A DNA stretch of 64,000 nt from Candidatus Thermofonsia Clade 1 bacterium (GTDB lineage Bacteria > Chloroflexota > Anaerolineae > Aggregatilineales > UBA2796): contig PGTK01000001.1 in NCBI GenBank assembly GCA_002794705.1, forward strand, positions 248,001-312,000. The letters are read 5' to 3'. Under the pieces are notes generated by a model, which saw nothing but the letters and a program-made list of their open reading frames with translations, was not told where the DNA came from and did not search any database. Made by a program: the position numbers and the translations under genes. Shown here one piece after another: positions 1 to 8,358 of the stretch. The first letter of the stretch is position 1; the number at the start of each line of letters is the position of its first letter.

Positions 1-572
1 TCTTCACTGAAGGTGCGCGGCTGCTCCCAATAGACAAACAGGACAGCGTTTGGCAAGCCGCCCACCTGCAAAAAGAGCGCCACCATTGCGCGCACGCCGT
101 AGACTTCGAGAAAGCGGCGCGCATTTTCAGGCGTTAGGCGCGGATCGTTCTGTAAATCCTCAGAGAAGAACGGCTGGGTGTAATTGCCGCCCCACCATTC
201 TTCGCTAAAATACGGACGCTTGCGGTCGGAGCGGCTGAAATCGGGTAGCGAGACCTTGCCATTCAGCCAGATGGCTTGTGGAGCGGCGCGCACAATGCCG
301 CCTTCGGCGTTTGTGTAGAGGAAAGTGAGCGAGAGGCGTTTGGCGCCGAGCGGCTGTGCATAAAGCGCGACTGCCTCTAAGATGCTGGCTTCATCCGCTG
401 CTTTGGAGAGCGCCACATTCACGCGCAGAAGCTGTTCGTTGCGCGCAAGGCGGACGCGATGCTGCTCAAGCAGCTGCTCATAGCGTTGTGCCGCCGCTTG
501 CCGCGACTCAGAATCTTGGGCTTGGGTTAGCTCATGAAACGCCTCGTAGAGCAGGCGCATTTCCTCGCTCAT
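1..572 (-). CDS. GAF-domain sensor protein, probably the histidine kinase partner of the adjacent regulator (partial)
   Basis: The reverse strand is open from an ATG at 572 to the window edge (about 190 residues, C-terminus missing). It starts MSEEMRLLYEAFHELTQAQD, continues with a charged helical stretch (about residues 5-45) that looks like a coiled coil, then a region resembling a GAF sensor domain (about 50-190, with WWGGNYTQPFF and a VRAMVALFLQVGG strand). The ATG lies 9 nt after the stop of the response regulator, and a GAGGAAGT Shine-Dalgarno sits inside the end of that gene, so the two are cotranscribed. Pairing with a NarL-type regulator suggests a histidine kinase whose DHp/ATPase part lies beyond the window; that part is not visible, so kinase identity is inference. 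Confidence 0.6.
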   Translation of the reverse strand, partial: MSEEMRLLYEAFHELTQAQDSESRQAAAQRYEQLLEQHRVRLARNEQLLRVNVALSKAADEASILEAVALYAQPLGAKRLSLTFLYTNAEGGIVRAAPQAIWLNGKVSLPDFSRSDRKRPYFSEEWWGGNYTQPFFSEDLQNDPRLTPENARRFLEVYGVRAMVALFLQVGGLPNAVLFVYWEQPRTFSE

Positions 573-581
573 GGCTATGGA

Positions 582-1229
582 TCAGCGCACTTCCTCGCCC
601 AGAGTCGTGACCAAGCCCATGCGCGCTGCGTAGAGCGCTGCTTGCGTGCGGCTGCTGACGTTCAGCTTGCTCAGGATGTTGCTGACGTGCGTCTTGACCG
701 TCTTTTCGCCGATCACAAGCGCCTGTGCGATCTCTTTATTCGAGAGACCTTGCGCCAACAAGCGCAAGACTTCGGTCTCGCGCTCGGTCAGCGCTTCAAG
801 GCTTTCAGAGGTGCGTACTTCGCGCATTAGGCGCGCTGCCGCCTTCGGCGAGAGCTGGACTTGCCCATTCGCCGCCGCTTTGATCGCCCGAATCAGCTCA
901 TCCGACTCGGTATCCTTGAGCAAGTAGCCGATGGCGCCTGCCCGAATTGCACCGATCACAGCGTTATCTTCTAAGACGCTGGTCAGTGCCACCACTTCGG
1001 TCTCTGGCACTTCGCGGCGCAAGATGCTGATCGCTGTCACGCCGTCCATGACGGGCATGAGCAAGTCCATCAGCACTACATCGGGCTGCAATTGCCGCGC
1101 TAGGGCGACCGCTTGTTTGCCATCCACAGCTTCACCGACGATCTCTAACTCGCTATCAAGGCTGAGGAACATCTTCAGCCCTTGCCGCACAACGGCATGA
1201 TCGTCAACGATCAAGACGCGAATGGTCAT
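582..1229 (-). CDS. NarL/LuxR-family response regulator
   Basis: DNA-binding response regulator of 215 residues. An N-terminal receiver domain (MTIRVLIVDDHAVVRQG) carries the acidic pair at 9-10, the phospho-acceptor Asp at 55 (VVLMD) and a Lys in YLLKD. A C-terminal LuxR helix-turn-helix follows (LTERETEVLRLLAQGLSNKEIA, then TVKTHVSNILSKL). The reading frame is open up to 1268, but a GGTGAGGTG Shine-Dalgarno 9 nt before the ATG at 1229 and the normal family N-terminus favour this start. It is followed after 9 nt by the GAF-sensor gene, an arrangement typical of LiaR/NarL-type two-component pairs. Target genes are unknown. Confidence 0.9.
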   Translation of the reverse strand: MTIRVLIVDDHAVVRQGLKMFLSLDSELEIVGEAVDGKQAVALARQLQPDVVLMDLLMPVMDGVTAISILRREVPETEVVALTSVLEDNAVIGAIRAGAIGYLLKDTESDELIRAIKAAANGQVQLSPKAAARLMREVRTSESLEALTERETEVLRLLAQGLSNKEIAQALVIGEKTVKTHVSNILSKLNVSSRTQAALYAARMGLVTTLGEEVR

Positions 1230-1282
1230 AGTCAGCCGCACCTCACCTATAACGCTACTTTGGCTCAACTATACCAAAAATG

Positions 1283-1319
1283 TGAGCGGCAAGGTGCCTC
1301 TTTTTGCGCTTGCCGCTCA
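1283..1319 (-). terminator. Stem-loop, possible terminator upstream of the two-component pair
   Basis: A perfect 11-bp inverted repeat (TGAGCGGCAAG at 1283-1293 with CTTGCCGCTCA at 1309-1319, 15-nt loop). Read on the minus strand it is followed by CATTTTTGG, so it fits a rho-independent terminator for transcripts from the upstream exporter operon. It lies just upstream of the regulator and could also lie in that gene's leader. Confidence 0.5.
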
Positions 1320-1321
1320 AA

Positions 1322-1339
1322 ATCCGCCGAAAGGCGGAT
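1322..1339 (-). terminator. Terminator hairpin at the end of the NatAB-like operon
   Basis: ATCCGCC at 1322-1328 pairs with GGCGGAT at 1333-1339 around a 4-nt loop. On the minus strand the stem is followed by TTTT, and it sits 7 nt past the stop of the last permease gene. A second stem-loop lies immediately downstream (1283-1319), giving a tandem arrangement. Confidence 0.5.
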
Positions 1340-1345
1340 CGGTCG

Positions 1346-2617
1346 CTAGGCGCGCTCGCGCACAAGGCGTAGCACGTCGCGCAGCTTGGGCGGGCGTCCG
1401 CTCAGCAGCGTATTCACACGGAACAGGCGCGCCGCAAGCCACACACAGGCGATGATGGTCAAGCTGAGCAGCACAACGCTACTCAGCACCTCAATCAATG
1501 GCACAGTGGTAACCGCTGCGCGTAGGGTCATTGCCAGTGGCGCTGTGATCGGGATCAGGCTCAAAATGACGGGCAGAGGCTCGTTCGGCGTATTGATGAA
1601 GGTCATAGCAAGGTAGAACGGAATCATGGCGGGCAGCACGATCACGGCTGAAAATTGCGTGCCTTCGCGTAAGTTCGCCGTCAACGCGCCGACTATCGCG
1701 TAGAAACTGCCAAAGAGCAGGTAGCCCAGCACAAAGTAGATGATCAGCACGATGATCTGATCTGTGCGCAGGGCAATGCCGCTCAGATCAGGTGAGATGC
1801 CCGCCGCCTGCGAGAACAAAAAGATCGCCGTGCCGATCCACAGCAAGACCTGTAACAGACCGAGCGCGTTCATCGCCAAAAATTTGCCGAAGAGCAGATC
1901 ACGTGGGCGCAAAGAGCTGAGCAAGACCTCCACAGCTCGATTTTCGCGCTCTTCAGTCAGGCTCTGGAGTAGATAGCCACTCGTTGTGAAGGCTGTGAAG
2001 AGCAACAGCGTAGCAAAGACGTAAGCCAGCAGCAGATTAGTATTCTCAGTCGCTTGCGAAGTGATTTCGCCGATAGCATTCGGCGTGATCTCGAGCGTGC
2101 GCGCTTGTAACAGCGTCAATTTCTGCGACGAGAGGTCAGTTTGGCGCAAGAGCGCGCTCAGGAGCGCTTGCCGAATGGCAAAATCGCTCATGCTGCCCAG
2201 ATTGAAGCGCTCAAAGAATGCCTCAATTCTGCCTGTTTGCAGATAATCAGCGGCGATCACATAGTAGGCGCTGATATCGCCGTTGCGCAACGCCTCAAGC
2301 GCTGCTTCCTCTGAGCGGAAACGGATCAGGGTCGGCACGTTGCCCAATAAGCCTGAGTGATCCACAAAGCCCATCGGACGTGCTTGTGCGAATGGACTAT
2401 CCTCGCTGATCGCGCCTGCGCCGGGGATGTTGACTCCGGGTGGCAGATTGCCTCTAGCGCGTGTGGCGCTCACCTCTGCTTCGCCGCCGCTGAGCGCCTT
2501 GATAATGAAAAAGATCACAATAGCAGCGATTGGCACGCCAAAGGTGATCAAAGCGTAGCCGCGCCGCAGAATTTGGCGCGTCAGCTCAAAGCGAAAGACC
2601 AGCCACAAGGTACGCAT
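1346..2617 (-). CDS. ABC-2 type exporter permease (NatB-like)
   Basis: Membrane permease of 423 residues. One N-terminal transmembrane helix (about 20-42, ALITFGVPIAAIVIFFIIK) is followed by a long extracytoplasmic segment (about 45-190) and then about five more hydrophobic helices (from LLLAYVFATLLLFTAF onward). This layout is characteristic of the NatB/YhaP family of ABC-2 permeases. The motif LTEERENRAVEVLLSSLRPRDLLFGKFLA is the conserved cytoplasmic coupling region. It starts 3 nt after the stop of the upstream paralogous permease gene, so the pair probably forms a heterodimer driven by the ATPase at 3898-4845. Substrate unknown; relatives export Na+ or drugs. Confidence 0.85.
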   Translation of the reverse strand: MRTLWLVFRFELTRQILRRGYALITFGVPIAAIVIFFIIKALSGGEAEVSATRARGNLPPGVNIPGAGAISEDSPFAQARPMGFVDHSGLLGNVPTLIRFRSEEAALEALRNGDISAYYVIAADYLQTGRIEAFFERFNLGSMSDFAIRQALLSALLRQTDLSSQKLTLLQARTLEITPNAIGEITSQATENTNLLLAYVFATLLLFTAFTTSGYLLQSLTEERENRAVEVLLSSLRPRDLLFGKFLAMNALGLLQVLLWIGTAIFLFSQAAGISPDLSGIALRTDQIIVLIIYFVLGYLLFGSFYAIVGALTANLREGTQFSAVIVLPAMIPFYLAMTFINTPNEPLPVILSLIPITAPLAMTLRAAVTTVPLIEVLSSVVLLSLTIIACVWLAARLFRVNTLLSGRPPKLRDVLRLVRERA

Positions 2618-2620
2618 AGC

Positions 2621-3901
2621 TCAGATTGCCTCCTCAGTTTGGCGCGCTGAGATGATTTGTTGGCGTCCCTCGCGCAGGGCGCGCCAAATCTCGCGCAGTG
2701 AGAGCCGCTTGCCATAGTTCAACATGCCTAAACGGAAAACTTTGGCTGCTAACCACATCACGCCGATGATCGTCACTAGTTGCAGTCCGATGCCTAATAG
2801 GATATGCTCCGTCGGCACATTTGTGACCGCCATGCGCAGCGGCATTCCACTCGGCGAGGTGAATGGCAGTAGACTCAGCACAAGTGCCGCGCCGCCATTT
2901 GGATCAGTGAAGAAACTGATTAGGAAAAACAGCGGCAGCACGCCGACTAGACTGATCAAAGCAGCGGTTTGGCGCGCCTCCTGATCAGTGTTCACAGAAG
3001 CGCCAATAGCCGCCATGATCGCGCCGTATAGCACATAGCCCAGCATGGCGTAGAGCGTCACTACCAGCAGAAAACCGATGTCCAGCTGATAAGTGGCTAA
3101 CGTGCCAAGCACATCTGTGCCTTGCGTGGCGGCAAAAGCGATGCCAATAGCGATCCAGACAACAATCTGCAGCAATCCAAGCGCGCCCAGACCGATCAGC
3201 TTGCCCCAGAGCATCTCGCTTGGACGTGCGCTGGTGATGAAGAGTTCCATCATGCGATTCTCTTTTTCATCCGCCAAGCCCAGCATCAGAAACTGCGAGA
3301 CGTTCATGGTCATGATGAAGACGAGCGAGCCGACAAGAATCGGCGCAAAGATGGCGGCAAAAAGCGCCTCTCGCGGCACAGGCTGCGGATTGCCGACTCG
3401 ATAGAACTCTAATTCACTCAGCGGACTCTCAAGACGCGCTGCTAAATCAGGGTTACCCACCTGCGCCGCGACCGACGGCTGCAGCACCTCATAGACCAAA
3501 TAGCTAGTCAGCGCCTCGCCAAAGACTTTATCGCGCCGATAGAATGCCTCCGGCTTGAGCGTGGTCAAAAAGTCAGCGCGTAGGACGTAGTAGCCGTCTA
3601 GCTCGCCTGCCTCGAAGGCGCGTTGTGCCTCCGCCTCAGATTGATACAGGCGAAACGGCTCAGGCATTTCAGCAAGATAGGGCGTGCCATCAGCGCGCAC
3701 CACCACGCTGCTCTCATCCACTAAGCCGACGGCTGTATAGGCGCTGATATCTGTGGCGGAAGAAGCACCGAGCGCGCCGCTCACTGCGATCAAGCCGATG
3801 AAAAAGACGGGGAACAGGAACATCGAGGCAAGAAACGAACGCCGCCGCAAATTGATCCAGAATTCATAGCGGGCGATCAGCCAGATTTTGTGGAGGTTCA
3901 T
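2621..3901 (-). CDS. ABC-2 type exporter permease (NatB-like paralogue)
   Basis: Permease of 426 residues with the same architecture as its neighbour: TM1 at about 24-46 (FLASMFLFPVFFIGLIAVSGAL), an extracytoplasmic domain, then a C-terminal multi-helix block starting LVGSLVFIMTMNVSQFLMLG. The coupling motif ADEKENRMMELFITSARPSEMLWGKLIG is present. The start overlaps the stop of the ATPase gene (ATGA, 3898-3901), indicating translational coupling. Similarity to the downstream permease suggests a tandem duplication giving a heterodimeric channel. Confidence 0.85.
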   Translation of the reverse strand: MNLHKIWLIARYEFWINLRRRSFLASMFLFPVFFIGLIAVSGALGASSATDISAYTAVGLVDESSVVVRADGTPYLAEMPEPFRLYQSEAEAQRAFEAGELDGYYVLRADFLTTLKPEAFYRRDKVFGEALTSYLVYEVLQPSVAAQVGNPDLAARLESPLSELEFYRVGNPQPVPREALFAAIFAPILVGSLVFIMTMNVSQFLMLGLADEKENRMMELFITSARPSEMLWGKLIGLGALGLLQIVVWIAIGIAFAATQGTDVLGTLATYQLDIGFLLVVTLYAMLGYVLYGAIMAAIGASVNTDQEARQTAALISLVGVLPLFFLISFFTDPNGGAALVLSLLPFTSPSGMPLRMAVTNVPTEHILLGIGLQLVTIIGVMWLAAKVFRLGMLNYGKRLSLREIWRALREGRQQIISARQTEEAI

Positions 3902-4845
3902 GCGCGCACCTCCGCAAGATTCAACGCACTGGCTGCGATTTTTGCCTCGCCGCCTGCCACACGGATGAAAATGTCGTTCAGGCGCGGCACAGCCAGCGCA
4001 AAACTACGCACTTTGTAGTTCGGATCGCCTGCTAGTGCCGCCATAATTTGATCGGGCGTGGTCTGATCGTCAAGGTAGAGCGTGATGTTGCGCCCCGTCT
4101 CATCAGGCTGCACGCGCACTACGCCGCGCAGCGCTGCCCAATCGCCCTGCCCGCTGACGACTACAGCATTTTCGGCATAGCGCTGACGAACTTCGTCCAC
4201 TTCACCGTACAGCACCCGCTGTCCTTGATGGATCATTAGCAAGCGATCCGCCATTTCCTCAACCTGATGCATCTCGTGGATGCTCATCACAACTGTGGCA
4301 CCCTCCGAGCGCAAGCGGAAGATCATGTTTTTGATGATCTCTGTGTTGACAGGATCGAGACCCGCGAACGGCTCATCAATGATCAGCAGCTCTGGGCGGT
4401 GGATGATGGTAGCGGCAAATTGCACCTTCTGCGACATACCGCGTGAGAGTTCGCGCACCTTGCCCTTTTTGTAGGCGCCCAAGTCCAGCTCATCGAGCAG
4501 TTGTGCAGCGCGTTGCTCAGCTTCACGGCGCTTCATGCCTTTCAGGGTGCCCAAGTAGCCCAAAAGCTCCACTAGCGCCACATTTTTGTACAAGCCGCGC
4601 TCTTCAGGTAGGTAGCCGATGCGCTTTTTGGTCTCTTCGCTGAAGGGTGTGCCAAAAACGCAGATTGTGCCGCTATCGGGCTTGATGATATCGAGGATCA
4701 TGCGGATGATAGTTGTTTTGCCGGCGCCATTCGGACCCAGCATGCTGAAAATCTCGCCGCGCCGCACCTCAAACGAGACATCATCCACAGCGACTTTCTG
4801 CCCGTAGCGTTTGGTGATGTTCTGCACTTCAATTGTGTTGGTCAT
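3898..4845 (-). CDS. ABC transporter ATP-binding protein (NatA-like)
   Basis: ATPase of 315 residues for the exporter. Walker A GPNGAGKTT lies near residue 38, the signature is in ELSRGMSQKVQ, Walker B is LLIIDEPFAGLD and the switch His is in MSIHEMHQVEEMADR. After the nucleotide-binding domain (about 1-220) there is a C-terminal extension of about 95 residues, as in the DUF4162-type tail of NatA/YhaQ ATPases. A GGGAG Shine-Dalgarno lies 9 nt before the ATG at 4845. It is the first gene of a three-gene operon; its promoter is overlapped by a perfect palindrome (4874-4903), suggesting repression by a dimeric regulator that is not encoded nearby. Confidence 0.9.
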   Translation of the reverse strand: MTNTIEVQNITKRYGQKVAVDDVSFEVRRGEIFSMLGPNGAGKTTIIRMILDIIKPDSGTICVFGTPFSEETKKRIGYLPEERGLYKNVALVELLGYLGTLKGMKRREAEQRAAQLLDELDLGAYKKGKVRELSRGMSQKVQFAATIIHRPELLIIDEPFAGLDPVNTEIIKNMIFRLRSEGATVVMSIHEMHQVEEMADRLLMIHQGQRVLYGEVDEVRQRYAENAVVVSGQGDWAALRGVVRVQPDETGRNITLYLDDQTTPDQIMAALAGDPNYKVRSFALAVPRLNDIFIRVAGGEAKIAASALNLAEVRA

Positions 4846-4873
4846 GCCATTTTAGCTCCCTGATGCAATGCTC

Positions 4874-4903
4874 AACATCGTTATCGTAGATGATAACGAT
4901 GTT
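4874..4903. promoter_or_regulatory. Perfect 12-6-12 palindrome, operator of the NatAB-like operon
   Basis: AACATCGTTATC (4874-4885) and GATAACGATGTT (4892-4903) are exact reverse complements around a 6-nt spacer. The dyad covers the spacer and -10 element of the minus-strand promoter, the position where a dimeric repressor would block transcription. It lacks a terminator T-tract and lies upstream of the coding start, so an operator is more likely than a terminator. Confidence 0.7.
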
Positions 4904-4911
4904 GTTTTCAA
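4883..4911 (-). promoter_or_regulatory. Promoter of the NatAB-like operon
   Basis: On the minus strand, -35 TTGAAA (4906-4911) and -10 TACGAT (4883-4888) are separated by 17 nt, about 38 nt upstream of the ATPase start at 4845. The palindrome at 4874-4903 overlaps the -10 and most of the spacer. Confidence 0.55.
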
Positions 4912-4923
4912 GAGGGAGGTGCG

Positions 4924-4951
4924 TTGCCCAAGATTTTAATCACCCTATAAT
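4924..4951 (+). promoter_or_regulatory. Promoter of the first sugar ABC operon
   Basis: -35-like TTGCCC (4924-4929) and a consensus -10 TATAAT (4946-4951) with 16-nt spacing. The predicted start near 4958 gives a leader of about 100 nt before the binding-protein gene. The promoter is divergent from the NatAB-like one about 35 bp away. Confidence 0.5.
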
Positions 4952-5059
4952 GTGTCTACGCAACGCCGCATCTTTTGTTGCATCTGACTAAGGCACGAAT
5001 TTTGACTCTGTGCTATGCTTTTAAGCGGTGCAAAAGAGTTTCTCTTGGAGAGGCTTACC

Positions 5060-6397
5060 ATGACGTTTCGCAAAACGACTGCCCTTTTGATGTGCCTAGC
5101 TCTCGTAGCGGCATTCCTATTCAGTGCGTTTGGCAGCACTGTTACGGCCCAAACTACTCTGCAACTCTGGACAAAATTCAACGATCAGAACCCGCAGAAC
5201 ACACAAGACCTCTGGTTAGCAGATACGATCGCCCGCTACCGTGAGCAGACTGGCGTTCAGGTGGTGAACACCTTCCAGCCTTTCGATCAGATCAATGCCA
5301 AACTGAACGTGGCTGTGCAGGCGCGCGGCGAAGTGCCAGATGTGAGCTATGTGGATAGCCAGCAACTCGGCTTCTTTGAGCAGAATGGCGTGCTAATGGA
5401 CTTGACCGATTGGGTGAAGTCGCGCCCATGGTTCTCTGACCTTGATGCGGGTGCTTTGGCAGCTTGCACTACTGCAGATGGCAGGATTCTGTGCGTGCCT
5501 GCGCACTCCGCTGTCCATTTCCTATACTTCTGGACGGACGTTTACCCAGATGGCGTGCCAGCGACCACGGATGAATTCCTTGCCAAAGCCGCTGAGCTAA
5601 AAGCCGCCAATCCGAATGCTTTTGCTTTCACGGGCAAGCTGGCAGAGAAAGTGGCAGTAGAGCGCTTTTACTACAACCTGATCGTCAGCTATGGCGGGCA
5701 GATCGCCGATGAGGAAGGGCGTGCCACTTGGGCGAACGACGCCACTGTCAAGGTTGTTGAGTTCGTGCGCGCTCTGTTTGCGAACGGCTACGCAGCGCAG
5801 GAGTCGCTTGCGCCCGGCTTTGATAATGAGCAGCCCTTCATGCGCGGCGAGGCAGGCGCTTTCGTGGCAGGCTCGTACTCATATGTCTACTTGACACCGC
5901 TCACGGCGCCCGACGGCACCAAGTTCGAAGGCGAGATCACTGGCACCTTTGATCCTGAGGCGCTTTCGGTCGGTGCGGCTCTGAAGGCAGGCAAATTGGG
6001 CATTGCGCCTCAGTTCGCAGCACCGGGCAGCAAGCCCGCCTCCCTGATTGTCGCCTCCGCATGGGCGATTCCGATGGGCGCAAGGAACGTCGAGGCGGCG
6101 AAAGCCTTCATTGACTTCCAGATGACCACTTCTGAGAATGTTGCCTACTCAGCGGCTTATGGTGCGCTGCCTGCGCTTGTCTCGGCGGCACAGGCTGAAG
6201 AGTTCCAGACGCCCTATTGGGTTGAGGTGGCGAAAATCCAGAAGGAATTTGCTGTTCCAGCGCCCACTTTTGCAGACTACGACAAGGGCATCACGCTCTT
6301 GGCAGATGCTATTGTCCGCCTGATCACGAACCCATCATTGGACATCATGGCGACCTTGCAGGCTGCTCAGGATGAGTACAACGCAGGGCTAGACTGA
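5060..6397 (+). CDS. Sugar ABC transporter substrate-binding protein (extracellular, family 1)
   Basis: Secreted binding protein of 445 residues. It has a signal peptide (MTFRKTTALLMCLALVAAFL, cleaved near VTAQ) and a mature part of MalE/UgpB type: TTLQLWTKFNDQ at the start, GVQVVNTFQPFDQINAKL, and a late hydrophobic AWAIPMGARNVEAAKAFIDF segment typical of solute-binding family 1. The frame is open from 5015, but a GGAGAGG ribosome site 6 nt before the ATG at 5060 and the signal peptide fix the start there. Two permease genes follow after a strong hairpin; no ATPase gene is present, so a shared MsiK-type ATPase is likely. The sugar cannot be told from sequence. Confidence 0.88.
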   Translation: MTFRKTTALLMCLALVAAFLFSAFGSTVTAQTTLQLWTKFNDQNPQNTQDLWLADTIARYREQTGVQVVNTFQPFDQINAKLNVAVQARGEVPDVSYVDSQQLGFFEQNGVLMDLTDWVKSRPWFSDLDAGALAACTTADGRILCVPAHSAVHFLYFWTDVYPDGVPATTDEFLAKAAELKAANPNAFAFTGKLAEKVAVERFYYNLIVSYGGQIADEEGRATWANDATVKVVEFVRALFANGYAAQESLAPGFDNEQPFMRGEAGAFVAGSYSYVYLTPLTAPDGTKFEGEITGTFDPEALSVGAALKAGKLGIAPQFAAPGSKPASLIVASAWAIPMGARNVEAAKAFIDFQMTTSENVAYSAAYGALPALVSAAQAEEFQTPYWVEVAKIQKEFAVPAPTFADYDKGITLLADAIVRLITNPSLDIMATLQAAQDEYNAGLD

Positions 6398-6434
6398 GTC
6401 ATAGCCGACTGTGCTACTTTTCGTTCATTAGCGC

Positions 6435-6459
6435 ATGGGCGGGCCCCAAGCCCGCCCAT
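6435..6459 (+). other. Intercistronic hairpin between binding-protein and permease genes
   Basis: ATGGGCGGGC (6435-6444) pairs perfectly with GCCCGCCCAT (6450-6459) around a 5-nt loop. No T-tract follows, so full termination is doubtful. Such hairpins after binding-protein genes commonly protect the upstream message or reduce read-through, which would give more binding protein than permease. Confidence 0.6.
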
Positions 6460-6495
6460 ATTGATTTACCGATCCTTTAGCTCAGGAAGTCGTTT

Positions 6496-7413
6496 ATGAG
6501 TAACCTCACGCTGAGCGCCAAAGCGGATGTTGCGCAGCAGTCCTTCAGCGGCGGGCGCAAATACCGCTGGTTGCCCTTCTGGTTGCTGCTGCCCTCGATC
6601 CTTGTGCTACTCGCGCTGCAGGTCTATCCGACGCTCTATTCAGTCTATCTCAGCACAACTCGCGTGCGGCGCGGCGAGTTTATGTACGTCGGACTGGCTA
6701 ACTTTGAGCGGCTGTTGCGCACGCCCAGTTTTCTAGAGAGCCTGCGCACGTCGCTTGTCTATTCGGTCAGCTACATCATCCTGACCGTGAGTCTGGGGCT
6801 GATGTTGGCGCTGCTGCTCAATCGGCGCTTCAAGTTCACAGGCGTCTACCTTGTGATCATCTTCATCCCATGGGTGATCTCAGAGGTAGTGGCAGGCACG
6901 ATGTGGCGCTGGCTCTTCCAGCCGACCTATGGCTTGCTCCAGTCGTGGATCAATGCCTACTTGCCGTTTTTGGGCGAGCGGCTCTACACCACAGCCGGCG
7001 GCGCGCTGGCTATCGTGATTGCAGCAGCCGTTTGGCGCGGCTTAGCGTTCACCACGCTGCTCTCGCTAGGCGCACTGCAGACCGTGCCGCAGGAGATCAT
7101 CGAGAGCGCCTCACTTGACGGCGCCAATCGCTCTCAGCGCTTTTTCCGCGTGATCTTGCCGCAAATCCGCCCTACAGTGCTGGTGATAGTGCTACTGACC
7201 TCGATTCAGTCCATTAACTCAGTCGGCTTGATTTTTTCGATCACGCGAGGCGGACCGGGCGGCGCGACGCGCACAGCTGCCTACTATCTGCTGCAAACTG
7301 GCTGGGAGCAAGGTGACTTTGGCACAGGCGCTGCGGTCTCGGTCATTTTATTCATGATTAACATCACGCTGACAATCGCCTATTTGAGCGTCATCGGACG
7401 CAAACGCGACTAG
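6496..7413 (+). CDS. Carbohydrate ABC transporter permease (MalF/UgpA type)
   Basis: Integral membrane protein of 305 residues with six predicted helices beginning at about residue 27 (LPFWLLLPSILVLLALQVYP). The EAA coupling loop toward the ATPase is IESASLDGANRSQRFFRVILP. A GGAAG ribosome site precedes the ATG. It is the second gene of the operon 5060-8286 and should pair with the downstream permease. Confidence 0.88.
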   Translation: MSNLTLSAKADVAQQSFSGGRKYRWLPFWLLLPSILVLLALQVYPTLYSVYLSTTRVRRGEFMYVGLANFERLLRTPSFLESLRTSLVYSVSYIILTVSLGLMLALLLNRRFKFTGVYLVIIFIPWVISEVVAGTMWRWLFQPTYGLLQSWINAYLPFLGERLYTTAGGALAIVIAAAVWRGLAFTTLLSLGALQTVPQEIIESASLDGANRSQRFFRVILPQIRPTVLVIVLLTSIQSINSVGLIFSITRGGPGGATRTAAYYLLQTGWEQGDFGTGAAVSVILFMINITLTIAYLSVIGRKRD

Positions 7414-7431
7414 TTCGAAGGATTCACGCGC

Positions 7432-8286
7432 ATGGTCACTTCAAAACTGACACGGCGCCTCGATCAGATCAGCACGCACCTTGTGCTTGGCTTGTTCGCC
7501 TTGATCGCCATTTTCCCGATCACCTACACCTTGATGACCTCGTTCAAAAATCAAGATGAGGTGCTAACGCGCCCGCCGACCTTCTTCCCGCCGACGTGGC
7601 GCTTTGATGGCTACATCACAGTTTTCAACAGCGATATGACGCGCTTTTACCTGTGGAATTCGCTTTTCAATTCCACAGTCTCTTCAATCACAGTGGTGAC
7701 GCTTGCCTCGCTAGCCAGTTACACTTTCTCGCGCTATCGCTTTCGCGGTAGCCGCGCCTTAGAGCTGGCAATTCTCGGCTTGATGATGATCCCCGGTCTG
7801 ACCAACCTAGTGCCGCTCTATCGCATTGCCAGCGACCTAGGCGTGCTGCGTCCGCAGGGATTGAACGCCAATTTGTTCATCTCAGCGGTCTATACAGCCG
7901 GGGGCTTGCCCTTCGCCATTTGGATCATCAAGTCGTTTTTTGATAGCATCCCGATCGAGCTGGAGGAGGCGGCGCTAATTGACGGTTGCACGCCCGTGCA
8001 GGCGCTGATCCGCGTGGTAATTCCCCTTGCAGCGCCCGGCTTGATGGCGGCATTCCTGCTCATGTTTGTGGATACGTGGAACGAGTTTCTGGCTGCGCTG
8101 GTCTTGCTCAACGGCACGGCGCGCACGGTCACGGTGGGCTTGTATGACTTCCAGAGCAGTTTCGAGATCGCCTATCACGTCTGGACGGCTGCTTGTATTG
8201 TGATCATGATGCCCGTGCTGATCCTGTTTGTGCTGTTGCGCAAGCGCTTTTTCGAGGCGATGCTGCAAGGCGCTCTCAAAGGCTGA
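7432..8286 (+). CDS. Carbohydrate ABC transporter permease (MalG/UgpE type)
   Basis: Membrane permease of 284 residues with six predicted helices. The EAA loop is ELEEAALIDGCTPVQALIRVVIPLAAPG. The N-terminal segment ITYTLMTSFKNQDEVLTRPPTFFP is typical of MalG-like proteins. The gene begins 18 nt after the first permease and ends the operon. No nucleotide-binding subunit is encoded before uvrB. Confidence 0.88.
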   Translation: MVTSKLTRRLDQISTHLVLGLFALIAIFPITYTLMTSFKNQDEVLTRPPTFFPPTWRFDGYITVFNSDMTRFYLWNSLFNSTVSSITVVTLASLASYTFSRYRFRGSRALELAILGLMMIPGLTNLVPLYRIASDLGVLRPQGLNANLFISAVYTAGGLPFAIWIIKSFFDSIPIELEEAALIDGCTPVQALIRVVIPLAAPGLMAAFLLMFVDTWNEFLAALVLLNGTARTVTVGLYDFQSSFEIAYHVWTAACIVIMMPVLILFVLLRKRFFEAMLQGALKG

Positions 8287-8358
8287 TGAGCGACTTTTCA
8301 AAAGCGCCGCACTTTGCTATCCTAGAACAGAAGTTCAAAAGAAAGCGAGGCAGTGCTC

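Noticed and set aside
4874..4903. Terminator
   Set aside because: No T-tract on either side and the repeat lies within a promoter upstream of the operon.
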